Below are positions 25,082 through 33,412 of a stretch of DNA of 64,000 nt, piece by piece. Position 1 is the first letter of the stretch; every line of letters starts with the position of its first letter. The DNA is taken from the NCBI RefSeq assembly GCF_047228935.1, contig NZ_JBFEGG010000002.1, positions 678,673-742,672 of the forward strand. The letters run 5' to 3'. Both the position numbers and the translations under genes were made by a program. The notes below the pieces were generated by a model that saw only the letters and a program-made list of their open reading frames with translations, did not search any database and was not told where the DNA came from. Source of the DNA: Ornithinibacillus sp047228935 (GTDB lineage Bacteria > Bacillota > Bacilli > Bacillales > Amphibacillaceae).

Positions 25082-25958
25082 GAAATATATCGCAACCCCA
25101 ATCAGAACAAGAGAAATACTACAAAAATACGCTTTTACCTTTAAAAAGAGTCTCGGACAAAATTTCTTAATTGATGTGAATGTACTCAAAAACATTATTG
25201 GTCATGCAGGAATAGATAAGACGACAGGAACGATGGAAATTGGTCCTGGTATTGGGGCATTAACGGAGCAACTTGCCATCCACTCTGATAAAGTCGTTGC
25301 TTTTGAAATTGACGGGCGCCTGTTACCGATATTAGAGGACACATTATCTGATTATGATAATATACGAATTGTTCATGAAGATATTTTAAAAGCGGATGTA
25401 CACAACGTCATAAAAGAAAACTTTGAAGAAGGCCAGCCAATCCATATCGTAGCTAACTTACCTTATTACATTACGACACCAATTTTAATGAAATTGCTAC
25501 GGGAAGGCTTACCGGTGGAAAGTATTACCGTTATGATTCAGAAGGAAGTAGCTGACCGTATGGCTGCGCAGCCTAATACGAAAAGCTATGGATCGTTAAC
25601 GATTGCAGTACAATACTATACCGAAGCAAAAGTGGTCATGAATGTTCCAAAAACGGTATTCATGCCACAGCCAAATGTGGATTCCAGCATATTAAAGCTG
25701 GTAACTCGAAATGAGCCTCCAGTACAGGTAGAGGATGAGGATTATTTTTTCACTTTAGTACAAGCAGCATTTGCACAAAGGAGAAAAACACTCCGCAACA
25801 ATCTTACTAGTCACTTCAAAGGCGTGTTCGATAAAGATACTATAAATGAACAACTTGAAGCGATTGGTATTGACGGTACAAGACGTGGCGAATCACTCGA
25901 TATGCAAGAATTTAGCACTCTTGCTAACGCTTTTTACAAGTTACAACAGGATAATTAG
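25074..25958 (+). CDS. rsmA: 16S rRNA dimethyladenosine transferase (KsgA)
   Basis: Dimethylates A1518 and A1519 in the 3' helix of 16S rRNA, a late small-subunit assembly step. SLGQNFLID near 26-34, SAM motif EIGPGIGALT near 55-64 and NLPYYITTP near 129 are present. 294 residues. Cotranscribed with rnmV, linking two rRNA maturation steps. Confidence 0.97.
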   Translation: MDKKYIATPIRTREILQKYAFTFKKSLGQNFLIDVNVLKNIIGHAGIDKTTGTMEIGPGIGALTEQLAIHSDKVVAFEIDGRLLPILEDTLSDYDNIRIVHEDILKADVHNVIKENFEEGQPIHIVANLPYYITTPILMKLLREGLPVESITVMIQKEVADRMAAQPNTKSYGSLTIAVQYYTEAKVVMNVPKTVFMPQPNVDSSILKLVTRNEPPVQVEDEDYFFTLVQAAFAQRRKTLRNNLTSHFKGVFDKDTINEQLEAIGIDGTRRGESLDMQEFSTLANAFYKLQQDN

Positions 25959-25986
25959 AAGGTGCCAGGTCATGGCACCTTTTTTA
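25959..25986 (+). terminator. terminator of rnmV-rsmA
   Basis: AAGGTGCC (25959-25966) / GGCACCTT (25974-25981) then TTTTTA. Confidence 0.9.
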
Positions 25987-25999
25987 TATTGGTTAAAGC

Positions 26000-26027
26000 A
26001 CGTATAAGGCACTTTACTCATAACCTA
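26000..26027 (+). promoter_or_regulatory. candidate sigma-K promoter of yabG
   Basis: AC (26000-26001), 17-base spacer and CATAACCTA (26019-26027), matching the late mother-cell consensus AC / CATANNNTA. yabG is sigma-K-dependent in B. subtilis. Confidence 0.55.
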
Positions 26028-26038
26028 TAGAGGAGAAT

Positions 26039-26058
26039 GCTTTCATGTACATGAAAGC
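26039..26058. other. perfect 20-bp palindrome in the yabG leader
   Basis: GCTTTCATGT followed by ACATGAAAGC, a perfect dyad without a spacer. It lies 11 bases after the sigma-K-like -10, near the expected start of transcription, and immediately before the yabG ribosome site (GTGAGGTG). Its position suggests an operator or a 5'-end mRNA hairpin. Confidence 0.6.
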
Positions 26059-26072
26059 TGTGAGGTGTATAT

Positions 26073-26969
26073 ATGGAGCGTAAATTAGTAGGTGAACTAG
26101 TCACAAGGAAATCATATCATCATGATTTATTATTTCGAGTCTCATCCATCAAACAGGGTAAAGCAATTCTTTACGGAGAAGATATACGATTAGAAGCAGA
26201 TGCCCCGTTAGATGATCTAACAAAGGTCGAAGAAAGAGAATTGCAAAAGAGACGACAAAAAGGAAAAGAACAAGAAGAATTTTCTTACCGGTTGTTTCGC
26301 CAAGATTACCAGTTGATGAAGGAAAAGCGCGATTACCAATCTACAGATGGGTATCAATATGCAGAGTACTTTCAAATACCTGCTAAAGTCCTCCATCTAG
26401 ATGGGGATCAAACATACTTAAGGAAATGTATCAGTTTATATCAACGATTAGGATTACAAGTGCACGGAGTTCATTTGAACGAAAAAGAAATGCCATTTCA
26501 CATACACTCGCTAATTGAAAAAATTCAACCAGATATTATTGTCATAACCGGACACGATTCATTTTCCAAAAGTAAAGGTACGAAACAGGATTTACGAGCA
26601 TATCGCCATTCTAAATATTTTGCAGAGACTGTCAGAGAAGCAAGAAAAATGGTTCCACACCTTGACCAGTTAGTTATTTTTGCAGGAGCATGTCAGTCCC
26701 ATTTTGAATCGTTAATCCGCGCAGGAGCGAATTTTGCCAGCTCTCCGCATCGAATTAACATTCATGCCTTAGATCCAGTCTATATCGCAGCTAAGATAGC
26801 GTATACACCGTTTATGGAGAAGGTCAGTGTATGGGATGCACTTCGTAATACAATGACAGGAGAGAAGGGAATGGGTGGCGTGGAAACGAAAGGATTACTC
26901 CGAACTGGTTTACCTTATTTAATTGAGGATGAATCAGAATCAAGTAATTCCATTCAGACGGAACAATAG
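26073..26969 (+). CDS. yabG: sporulation-specific protease YabG
   Basis: Peptidase of family U57 that trims spore coat proteins (such as SpoIVA and SafA) and helps transglutaminase cross-linking. The 298-residue sequence is recognisable from GELVTRKSYHHDLLFRV near the start, VITGHDSFSK near 164 and VIFAGACQSHFESLIRAGAN near 208, with the conserved Asp, Cys and His of the family. Transcribed alone between two terminators. Confidence 0.94.
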   Translation: MERKLVGELVTRKSYHHDLLFRVSSIKQGKAILYGEDIRLEADAPLDDLTKVEERELQKRRQKGKEQEEFSYRLFRQDYQLMKEKRDYQSTDGYQYAEYFQIPAKVLHLDGDQTYLRKCISLYQRLGLQVHGVHLNEKEMPFHIHSLIEKIQPDIIVITGHDSFSKSKGTKQDLRAYRHSKYFAETVREARKMVPHLDQLVIFAGACQSHFESLIRAGANFASSPHRINIHALDPVYIAAKIAYTPFMEKVSVWDALRNTMTGEKGMGGVETKGLLRTGLPYLIEDESESSNSIQTEQ

Positions 26970-26975
26970 GGCATA

Positions 26976-27009
26976 GCTCGACTTGCTAGAAAAAGGAAGT
27001 CGAGTTTTG
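26976..27009 (+). terminator. terminator of yabG
   Basis: CTCGACTT (26977-26984) / AAGTCGAG (26997-27004) then TTTTGTTTTTT. Confidence 0.88.
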
Positions 27010-27119
27010 TTTTTTATTCAAATACGGTGCCACTAGGACTTTTATCACTAAAATCCAAAAAAATATACATATTATGTTAACATTTAGAAATAATAAGACC
27101 AATAACTAGAATTTACTTG

Positions 27120-27149
27120 TTGACAGTAAAAAACGTATCTTGTTATAAT
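27120..27149 (+). promoter_or_regulatory. veg promoter 1 (sigma-A)
   Basis: TTGACA (27120-27125), 18-base spacer and TATAAT (27144-27149): both hexamers are consensus. Upstream DNA is AT-rich, resembling an UP element. Confidence 0.8.
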
Positions 27150-27161
27150 ATAAGATTTTAT

Positions 27162-27190
27162 TTGACTTTGAAACAAGCATATGTTATAGT
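27162..27190 (+). promoter_or_regulatory. veg promoter 2 (sigma-A)
   Basis: TTGACT (27162-27167), 17-base spacer and TATAGT (27185-27190), directly downstream of the first. Together they form a tandem strong promoter for veg. Confidence 0.7.
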
Positions 27191-27214
27191 TAACTTACAG
27201 TGAGGTGGAGTGTA

Positions 27215-27481
27215 TTGGCTAAAACATTAACCGAAATTAAGCAAGGTCTTGAGTGTCAAATTGGGAAGCGATTAACGTTAAAAGCTAATGGTGGCAGAAG
27301 AAAGACGATAGAAAGAACGGGAATTTTAGCAGAAACGTATCCTTCTGTATTTATCGTAGAACTAGATCAAGATGAGAATGCTTTCGAACGTGTTTCATAC
27401 AGCTATGCAGACGTACTAACAGAAACAGTAGAACTTAACTTCAATGATGAACATACAAAAATGATGTTAATGGATCAGTAG
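27215..27481 (+). CDS. veg: Veg protein (biofilm/sporulation-associated)
   Basis: Highly expressed small protein that stimulates biofilm formation via SinR in B. subtilis. The 88 residues include KRLTLKANGGRRKTIERTG and VSYSYADVLTETVEL, near identical to B. subtilis Veg. TTG at 27215 aligns with the known start and has GAGGTG seven bases upstream; the frame is open to a GTG at 27200. Confidence 0.93.
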   Translation: MAKTLTEIKQGLECQIGKRLTLKANGGRRKTIERTGILAETYPSVFIVELDQDENAFERVSYSYADVLTETVELNFNDEHTKMMLMDQ

Positions 27482-27509
27482 CCTAATGGTTTACTGATCT
27501 TTATTTTTT
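27473..27509 (+). terminator. terminator of veg, overlapping its stop codon
   Basis: GATCAGTA (27473-27480) / TACTGATC (27492-27499) followed by TTTATTTTTT. The 5' arm covers the last codons. Confidence 0.85.
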
Positions 27510-27557
27510 GGTTATAATTATTTGACAATTTTTAATTTTTAACATAGGGGGGAGAAC

Positions 27558-27905
27558 ATGAGCTCACTTGAAACGGCTACATTGGAAGATGTATGGAAGG
27601 ATATTGAGGCAAAACTATCCGATAAGAAAGAGCCTTACGCAGGAACAACGGCTACATATGAAATTCAAATTACGGATGAGGATGCTAGCTACGTGTTACG
27701 TTTTGATAATGGCAACTTATCGATTCATGCAGGAGCCGCTGAAAATGCTGATTGTACTTTAAAAATGAAGGATGCTATCTTTAGAAAATTTTTAGCAGGA
27801 AATCTCAATAGTATGACTGCGTTTATGACGGGGAAACTTAAAGTAGACGGTAATATTGGATTAGCACTCAAGTTAGAAAGTATGCTGAAGGAATATCAGT
27901 TTTAG
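27558..27905 (+). CDS. SCP2 sterol-binding-domain protein
   Basis: A 115-residue stand-alone SCP2 fold: TYEIQITDEDASYVLRFDNG, then ADCTLKMKDAIFRKFLAG and the end FMTGKLKVDGNIGLALKL are typical. Such proteins bind fatty-acyl or other hydrophobic ligands; the ligand here is unknown. It is not between veg and sspF in B. subtilis. RBS is GGGGGGAG, good for monocistronic expression; the flanking genes have their own signals. Confidence 0.85.
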   Translation: MSSLETATLEDVWKDIEAKLSDKKEPYAGTTATYEIQITDEDASYVLRFDNGNLSIHAGAAENADCTLKMKDAIFRKFLAGNLNSMTAFMTGKLKVDGNIGLALKLESMLKEYQF

Positions 27906-27962
27906 TCATATTTTTCCTTGTTTACCTACATATAACTAGGCTAACTCCTCCATTAATGCAAA

Positions 27963-27991
27963 GAATATAAATGTCGTAACAGGTTATAACA
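27963..27991 (+). promoter_or_regulatory. candidate forespore (sigma-F/sigma-G) promoter of sspF
   Basis: GAATA (27963-27967) with TATAACA (27985-27991) after 17 bases; the GG at 27982 also fits the sigma-F -10 pattern. sspF is a forespore gene, so the match is expected. Confidence 0.45.
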
Positions 27992-28010
27992 CGAAAGGGG
28001 TTGTTCTTCT

Positions 28011-28184
28011 TTGGGTAGACGTGGGATTATGTCTGACCAGTTGAAAGAAGAAATTGCAAAAGAGTTAGGCTTTTACGACACGGTTCAAAAAGAAGGTTGG
28101 GGCGGTATTAAGGCAAGGGATGCCGGGAACATGGTGAAACGTGCAATTGAAATAGCCGAGCAAAACTTATCGAGCAGATCATAA
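28011..28184 (+). CDS. sspF: small acid-soluble spore protein SspF (alpha/beta-type SASP family)
   Basis: Forespore DNA-binding protein that protects spore DNA. The 57-residue sequence has the family signature: GRRGIMSDQLKEEIAKELGF, DTVQKEGWGGIKARDAGNMV and KRAIEIAEQ. TTG 28011 corresponds to the known start of SspF; AAAGGGG lies about ten bases upstream. Position after veg is conserved in B. subtilis. Confidence 0.93.
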   Translation: MGRRGIMSDQLKEEIAKELGFYDTVQKEGWGGIKARDAGNMVKRAIEIAEQNLSSRS

Positions 28185-28200
28185 GAGGTCTGCTCTTTTT
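28172..28200 (+). terminator. terminator of sspF, overlapping the coding end
   Basis: GAGCAGA (28172-28178) / TCTGCTC (28189-28195) with TTTTT. The 5' arm is inside the last codons. Confidence 0.82.
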
Positions 28201-28267
28201 AATTTATATAAAAGTATAACTACAGGTACAGACCATGACACGAATAGTCAACAGCGATCTAGAGACT

Positions 28268-28411
28268 AGATAAACTTTATCAGTTTCCTAATTTAATGCT
28301 CCAGCATTGAATAGGGTTTAGATAAGCCTCATCAGTTCCCTTCTTTATCGCCCCAGCACTAAATAGGGTTTATATAAACTCCGACTGTTCCCGTATATAT
28401 TTCTTGAGCGG
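28268..28411 (+). repeat. 2.8 imperfect direct repeats of about 52 bp before ispE
   Basis: Unit 1 at 28268-28319 and unit 2 at 28320-28371 are the same length (52 bp) and share AGATAA, ATCAGTT, CTTTA/ATTTAA, CCAGCA and the closing AATAGGGTTT. A third, diverged and shorter unit starts at 28372 (ATATAAACTCCGACTGTTCCC). They fill half of the 309-bp sspF-ispE gap. They are contiguous with no spacers, so not a CRISPR array. Confidence 0.7.
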
Positions 28412-28493
28412 CATCAGAAGAACCATATTACAAGTCGCAACCGTTTTTAATATATGTTACAATTTCCATACATGAAAAAAGTAGGTGACGGAG

Positions 28494-29345
28494 ATGACTC
28501 ACTTTGAGAAAGCGCCTGCTAAAATCAATCTATCGCTTGACGTTTTACGTAAACGTGATGATGGTTATCATGATGTGGAAATGATAATGACGACCGTTGA
28601 TTTAGCAGATCGAATTGAGTTAAATACCTTGGAAGAAGATCGGATTGAAGTTTCATTATGGAGCAGGTACGTTCCGAATGATGAGAGGAATTTAGCCTAT
28701 AAGGCTGCTAAGGCATTTAAACAAAAATATAATATTACAAAAGGGGTCCATATTAAGATTGAGAAGGTAATTCCAGTATCGGCAGGGCTAGGTGGTGGTA
28801 GCACGGATGCTGCTGCGGTATTACGCGGGTTAAATCAATTATGGAACATGGATATTCCATTAGATGAATTAGCAGATCTTGGATCAACCTTAGGATCGGA
28901 TATTCCGTTTTGTGTTTATGGTTCAACTGGAATTGCTAAAGGATTCGGAGAAATAGTGGAAAAGTTACCATCACCCCCACCATTTTGGGTCGTATTAGCT
29001 AAGCCAAATATTGGTGTTTCGACTCGAACCATTTTTCAACGAGTGAAAATGGACGAGATTATCCACCCGAATACGGAAGCCGTTGTGGAAGCATTGTATG
29101 AAAAGGACTTTGATAAGCTTTGTAAAAATATCGGTAACTCCCTAGAACCGATTACCTCATCCCTGCACCCAGAAGTAAACAGGATAAAAGAAAAAATGAG
29201 ACAAGCTGGTGCGTCTGGAGTATTAATGAGCGGTAGTGGTCCGACGGTTTACGGATTAGTAGAACAACAAAGTAAAGCACAGCGAATTTACAATGGAATG
29301 AAAGGCTTTTGCCAAGAAGTTTATTTAGTAAGACTAATCGGCTAG
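28494..29345 (+). CDS. ispE: 4-diphosphocytidyl-2-C-methyl-D-erythritol kinase
   Basis: ATP-dependent step of the MEP pathway to isoprenoid precursors. GHMP-kinase features: FEKAPAKINLSLDVL at the start, the ATP loop PVSAGLGGGSTDAAA near 90-104 and LMSGSGPTVYG near 244. ATG 28494 aligns with B. subtilis IspE and has TAGGTGA five bases upstream; the GTG at 28485 is in frame but lies in that site. Confidence 0.94.
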   Translation: MTHFEKAPAKINLSLDVLRKRDDGYHDVEMIMTTVDLADRIELNTLEEDRIEVSLWSRYVPNDERNLAYKAAKAFKQKYNITKGVHIKIEKVIPVSAGLGGGSTDAAAVLRGLNQLWNMDIPLDELADLGSTLGSDIPFCVYGSTGIAKGFGEIVEKLPSPPPFWVVLAKPNIGVSTRTIFQRVKMDEIIHPNTEAVVEALYEKDFDKLCKNIGNSLEPITSSLHPEVNRIKEKMRQAGASGVLMSGSGPTVYGLVEQQSKAQRIYNGMKGFCQEVYLVRLIG

Positions 29346-29410
29346 CACTTGCTAAATACGTATAATGGTGGTATGTTTAGATATAATAATTCGGTTTTAG
29401 AGGTGAAGGC

Positions 29411-30220
29411 ATGAAAAGAAGTGGACGTTTAGTTGCAATTACGAACTTTTTTCTAGAAAACCCTAGAGTGCATAAGAACTTACCATCATTTGCAGAAAAG
29501 TATAATGCAGCAAAAGCTTCTATCAGTGAAGATTTGGACATTATAGACCAAATGTTTAGAGCGGAAGGTTTAGGATATTTAAAACGATTAGCGGGTTCTG
29601 CAGGCGGCGTAATGTTTATCCCTGAAGCATCGACAGAGAAGGGAATAGAATTTGTTGATCAGCTATGTCAACGCTTAAAGGATCCAAATCGTATTCTCCC
29701 GGGCGGATATTTATATATGAGCGATATTTTGGGTGAGCCGAATACTGTACGTGAAATTGGACGGATATTTGCTTCAAACTTCTCAAAATTAGATATAGAT
29801 GTTGTCGTAACGGTCGCTACCAAAGGAATCCCCCTGGCATATGCAGTTGCATCCTTCTTAAATGTTCCAGTCGTTATTGTGCGAAGAGATCCAAAGGTGA
29901 CAGAAGGTTCCTCGGTAAGTATTAATTATGTCTCTGGTTCATCTAGAAAAATCCAGACGATGGTACTTCCAAAACGGAGCTTGAAGGAAGGCTCTAACGT
30001 ATGTATTATCGATGACTTTATGAAGGCTGGCGGCACGATTAATGGTATCGTAAGTCTATTAAAAGAATTTAATACGAATGTTAAAGCAATTGGAGTACTA
30101 GCAGAAGCTGATGATGAAGAAGAAGAGCGTGTAGTGAATGAATATTTGTCGCTCGTAAAAATATCTGATGTAGATATTAAAGAAAACTTTATTTCGGTGC
30201 AGCGTGGTAATTTCATTTAG
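29411..30220 (+). CDS. purR: purine operon repressor PurR
   Basis: PRPP-responsive repressor of purine genes in Gram-positives. A winged-helix N-terminus (about 1-74) precedes a phosphoribosyltransferase-like domain with the PRPP motif IIDDFMKAGGTING near 199-212. 269 residues. In B. subtilis ridA (yabJ) separates purR from spoVG; it is missing here. Confidence 0.95.
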   Translation: MKRSGRLVAITNFFLENPRVHKNLPSFAEKYNAAKASISEDLDIIDQMFRAEGLGYLKRLAGSAGGVMFIPEASTEKGIEFVDQLCQRLKDPNRILPGGYLYMSDILGEPNTVREIGRIFASNFSKLDIDVVVTVATKGIPLAYAVASFLNVPVVIVRRDPKVTEGSSVSINYVSGSSRKIQTMVLPKRSLKEGSNVCIIDDFMKAGGTINGIVSLLKEFNTNVKAIGVLAEADDEEEERVVNEYLSLVKISDVDIKENFISVQRGNFI

Positions 30221-30228
30221 TTATTTTT

Positions 30229-30261
30229 GAAGACTAGCCTTTAGAGGATAGTCTTTTTTTT
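30229..30261 (+). terminator. terminator of purR
   Basis: AGACTA (30231-30236) / TAGTCT (30249-30254), extended by AGCCTT/AGAGG pairing, then eight T. Confidence 0.82.
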
Positions 30262-30333
30262 AGTAAAATAGTAAAAAATACTCTAATATTTTACTTTTTG
30301 TGTAAATTATTAAACTTTTTTCAAAAACTAAGC

Positions 30334-30359
30334 AGGAATTTTCAAATTTTTGTAGAATT
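30334..30359 (+). promoter_or_regulatory. sigma-H promoter of spoVG
   Basis: AGGAATT (30334-30340), 14-base spacer and GAATT (30355-30359), matching the sigma-H consensus known from the B. subtilis spoVG promoter. The AT-rich stretch upstream (30262-30333) is where AbrB binds in B. subtilis. Confidence 0.75.
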
Positions 30360-30398
30360 TAATTAACTAACTCGAAGACGAAAAGGTGGTGAATCAGC

Positions 30399-30686
30399 AT
30401 GGAAGTAACTGACGTAAGATTACGCCGTGTTAATACGGAAGGTAGAATGCGTGCCATCGCATCTATTACGTTAGATCAAGAATTTGTCGTTCATGATATC
30501 CGAGTAATCGATGGAAATAATGGATTATTCGTAGCAATGCCATCTAAACGAACTCCTGATGGTGAATTCAGAGATATCGCACATCCGATAAACTCTAATA
30601 CTAGGGCTAAAATCCAAGAAGCAGTATTAGAAGAATATCGCCGTGCAGGTGAAGAAGTGGAATTTGAGGAAGCTGGGGCTTCCTAA
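30399..30686 (+). CDS. spoVG: SpoVG, RNA/DNA-binding regulator
   Basis: Broadly conserved nucleic-acid-binding protein that affects septation and sporulation. Sequence MEVTDVRLRRVNTEGRMRA at the start and VMP-like FVAMPSKRTPDGEFRDIAHP near 49-68 are diagnostic. 95 residues; RBS AAAGGTGGTG. Expressed from the sigma-H promoter above, presumably repressed by AbrB. Confidence 0.97.
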   Translation: MEVTDVRLRRVNTEGRMRAIASITLDQEFVVHDIRVIDGNNGLFVAMPSKRTPDGEFRDIAHPINSNTRAKIQEAVLEEYRRAGEEVEFEEAGAS

Positions 30687-30710
30687 GAATTGAAACCCTT
30701 TTCAACTAGA

Positions 30711-30744
30711 GGTCTAATCTCCTAAAGATTAGCCTTCTTTTTTT
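30711..30744 (+). terminator. terminator of spoVG
   Basis: GGTCTAATCT (30711-30720) / AAGATTAGCC (30724-30733) followed by TTCTTTTTTT. Confidence 0.85.
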
Positions 30745-30932
30745 GTTCCTCTAAGAATAATTCTCCTACTTTGAAAGAATACTACTTCGTTTAGCTTTCT
30801 CATGTAGTTTTTTACCCACCGGTTTTGCTTCCAATTGGTTGAAATCAACTGTCTTTTAAGATATAGTCAAAATGGATATTTATTAGAATATGATGATGGA
30901 GACATCGATCTTAAATATTGGAGGTTATCCTC

Positions 30933-32318
30933 ATGAAAAAGCGTTATGCCATTATACTTGCGGCAGGTCAAGGAACTCGTATGAAGTCAAAGCTATATAA
31001 AGTACTTCATCCGGTCTTAGGCAAGCCGATGGTACAGCACGTGCTGGAACAAGTAAAGGCGGTAGGGTTAGAAGAAGTTGTTACCGTTGTTGGATTTGGT
31101 TCTGACAAAGTGAAAGAACACCTCGGTGATCATACAAAGTTCGTCTTACAAGAAGAACAGCTTGGAACAGGTCATGCAGTAATGCAAGCAGAAGAGCTGA
31201 TGAAAAATAAAAAAGGCACAACGATTGTAGTATGCGGTGATACGCCCCTTATTACACAAGAAACTTTTGCTAAGCTATTTGAGCATCATGAAAATGAAGA
31301 ATCAAAAGCGACGATCCTTACTGTGAAAGCTCCTAACCCAACTGGTTATGGAAGAGTCATTCGTAATGAGCAAAATGAAGTAGAACGTATCGTAGAGCAT
31401 AAGGATGCTAGCCCAGATGAACTTTTAGTCGCTGAGATTAATACAGGAACATATTGCTTTGACAATGAAGCGTTATTCGATGCTTTGCAAAGTGTGTCCA
31501 ATAACAATTCGCAAGGTGAGTATTACTTAACCGATGTCATTGAAATACTAAAAGGAAAATCGGCAAAGGTTACGGCTTATCAAATCGATAACTTCGAAGA
31601 AACGCTTGGTGTAAATGACCGAGTAGCCTTAGCCCAAGCTGAGAAGACGATGAAGCTACGTATCAATGAAAACCATATGCGTAATGGTGTTACCATAATG
31701 GACCCAGAAAATACGTATATCCAACCTGATGTTGTGATTGAATCGGATGCTGTTATTTATCCAGGAACGATCATTGGCGGTAAATCTATCATTCGTGGAA
31801 ATGCGGTGATAGGACCAAATAGTGAGATTCAAAATTGTGAAATTGGTGAGTATTCGGTTGTGAAACAAAGTGTTGCAACAGATAGTAAAATTGGTGATCG
31901 CGTCAACATTGGGCCATTCGCTCACATTAGACCGGATGCTAATATCGGTGACGATGCTAAAATTGGCAACTTCGTAGAAATTAAAAAGGCGGAATTAGGC
32001 CAAGGAAGTAAAGTATCCCATTTAAGTTATATTGGTGATGCAAAAGTAGGAAGTAATGTTAATGTCGGATGTGGTACAATTACAGTAAACTATGATGGCA
32101 AAAACAAGTATTTAACTACAATCGAAGACGACGCCTTTATCGGCTGTAACTCGAATTTAGTTGCCCCAGTGACCATTGGGAAAGGCTCCTTTATTGCTGC
32201 GGGTTCTACCATCACGAAAGATGTACCTTCAGATGCATTGTCTGTTGCTCGTGCTAGACAATCAAACAAAGAAGGATATGCATCTAGATTAAAAAACAGA
32301 TTAAAAGACAATAATTAA
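30933..32318 (+). CDS. glmU: bifunctional N-acetylglucosamine-1-P uridyltransferase / GlcN-1-P acetyltransferase
   Basis: Makes UDP-GlcNAc for peptidoglycan and teichoic acid. N-terminal pyrophosphorylase domain with LAAGQGTRMKSKLYKVLHP near 8-26; C-terminal left-handed beta-helix of hexapeptide repeats (from about 250), with the acetyltransferase His in the SHLSYIGDAKVG region. ATG 30933 follows GGAGGT; TTG 30918 is inside that site's upstream flank. 461 residues. Followed 14 bp later by prs. Confidence 0.97.
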   Translation: MKKRYAIILAAGQGTRMKSKLYKVLHPVLGKPMVQHVLEQVKAVGLEEVVTVVGFGSDKVKEHLGDHTKFVLQEEQLGTGHAVMQAEELMKNKKGTTIVVCGDTPLITQETFAKLFEHHENEESKATILTVKAPNPTGYGRVIRNEQNEVERIVEHKDASPDELLVAEINTGTYCFDNEALFDALQSVSNNNSQGEYYLTDVIEILKGKSAKVTAYQIDNFEETLGVNDRVALAQAEKTMKLRINENHMRNGVTIMDPENTYIQPDVVIESDAVIYPGTIIGGKSIIRGNAVIGPNSEIQNCEIGEYSVVKQSVATDSKIGDRVNIGPFAHIRPDANIGDDAKIGNFVEIKKAELGQGSKVSHLSYIGDAKVGSNVNVGCGTITVNYDGKNKYLTTIEDDAFIGCNSNLVAPVTIGKGSFIAAGSTITKDVPSDALSVARARQSNKEGYASRLKNRLKDNN

Positions 32319-32332
32319 CGGAGGGTCATTTC

Positions 32333-33283
32333 ATGTCTCAATACCAAAATTCAAACATGAAGGTTTTTTCACTTAATTCGAATCAAAAACTAGCAGAAGA
32401 AATTGCTGATCACATTGGTATTTCTTTAGGAAAATGTACGGTAACAACATTTAGTGATGGTGAAATTCAAATTAATATTGAAGAAAGTGTTCGTGGCTGT
32501 GACGTGTATGTTGTACAGTCTACAAGCTCACCAGTTAACCAACATTTAATGGAGCTTTTAATTATGCTGGATGCATTAAAACGTGCATCTGCTAAAACGA
32601 TTAATGTCGTCATGCCGTATTACGGTTATGCGAGACAAGATCGTAAAGCACGTGCGAGAGAGCCTATCACTGCTAAGCTAGTTGCAGATTTAATTGAAAC
32701 AGCAGGTGCTGACCGTGTAATTACACTAGACCTACATGCTCCACAAATTCAAGGTTTCTTTGATGGACCAATCGATCATCTACAAGGTGTGCCACTTCTA
32801 TCTGATTACTTTGAAGCGAAAAATATTGACGATATCATTATCGTTTCACCGGATCATGGTGGTGTAACGAGAACGAGAAAAATGGCTGATCGTCTAAAAG
32901 CACCAATTGGTATTATTGATAAAAGAAGACCCCGTCCAAATGTTGCTGAAGTAATGAATATTATTGGAAATATTGAAGGTAAAACAGCAATTCTTATTGA
33001 TGACATCATCGATACTGCTGGTACCATCACACTTGCAGCAAATGCGTTAATCGAAAATGGTGCAAAAGCAGTTTATGCATGCTGTACACATCCAGTATTA
33101 TCAGGCCCAGCAATCGAACGTATTCAAAACTCGCAAATTAAAGAATTAGTGATTACGAACTCTATTCCTCTACCAGAAGAAAAACTGATTGATAAGATTA
33201 CCCAATTATCAGTTGCTCCTTTAATCGGGGAAGCGATTATTCGTGTCCATGAAGAACAATCCGTTAGTATTTTATTTGATTAA
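32333..33283 (+). CDS. prs: ribose-phosphate pyrophosphokinase
   Basis: Makes PRPP from ribose-5-P and ATP. Key parts are DLHAPQIQGFF (flexible catalytic region), SPDHGGVTRTRKMA and the PRPP loop IDDIIDTAGTI near 222-232. 316 residues; glmU-prs-ctc order as in B. subtilis. PRPP made here is also the effector of PurR and a substrate of HprT in this window. Confidence 0.97.
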   Translation: MSQYQNSNMKVFSLNSNQKLAEEIADHIGISLGKCTVTTFSDGEIQINIEESVRGCDVYVVQSTSSPVNQHLMELLIMLDALKRASAKTINVVMPYYGYARQDRKARAREPITAKLVADLIETAGADRVITLDLHAPQIQGFFDGPIDHLQGVPLLSDYFEAKNIDDIIIVSPDHGGVTRTRKMADRLKAPIGIIDKRRPRPNVAEVMNIIGNIEGKTAILIDDIIDTAGTITLAANALIENGAKAVYACCTHPVLSGPAIERIQNSQIKELVITNSIPLPEEKLIDKITQLSVAPLIGEAIIRVHEEQSVSILFD

Positions 33284-33412
33284 TGTTTAATCTAGTTGTT
33301 TTAAGGGAACATACTATATGATGTAAGCTGCTTTAGATAAACAATAGAATAATACGAGGAAGTTGTCACAAAAAATTGGATGAGATACTAGTTTTACATT
33401 GGAAGGATGATA

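Noticed and set aside
28268..28411. Possible CRISPR array
   Set aside because: The units are contiguous 52-mers without variable spacers, only two to three copies, no cas genes.
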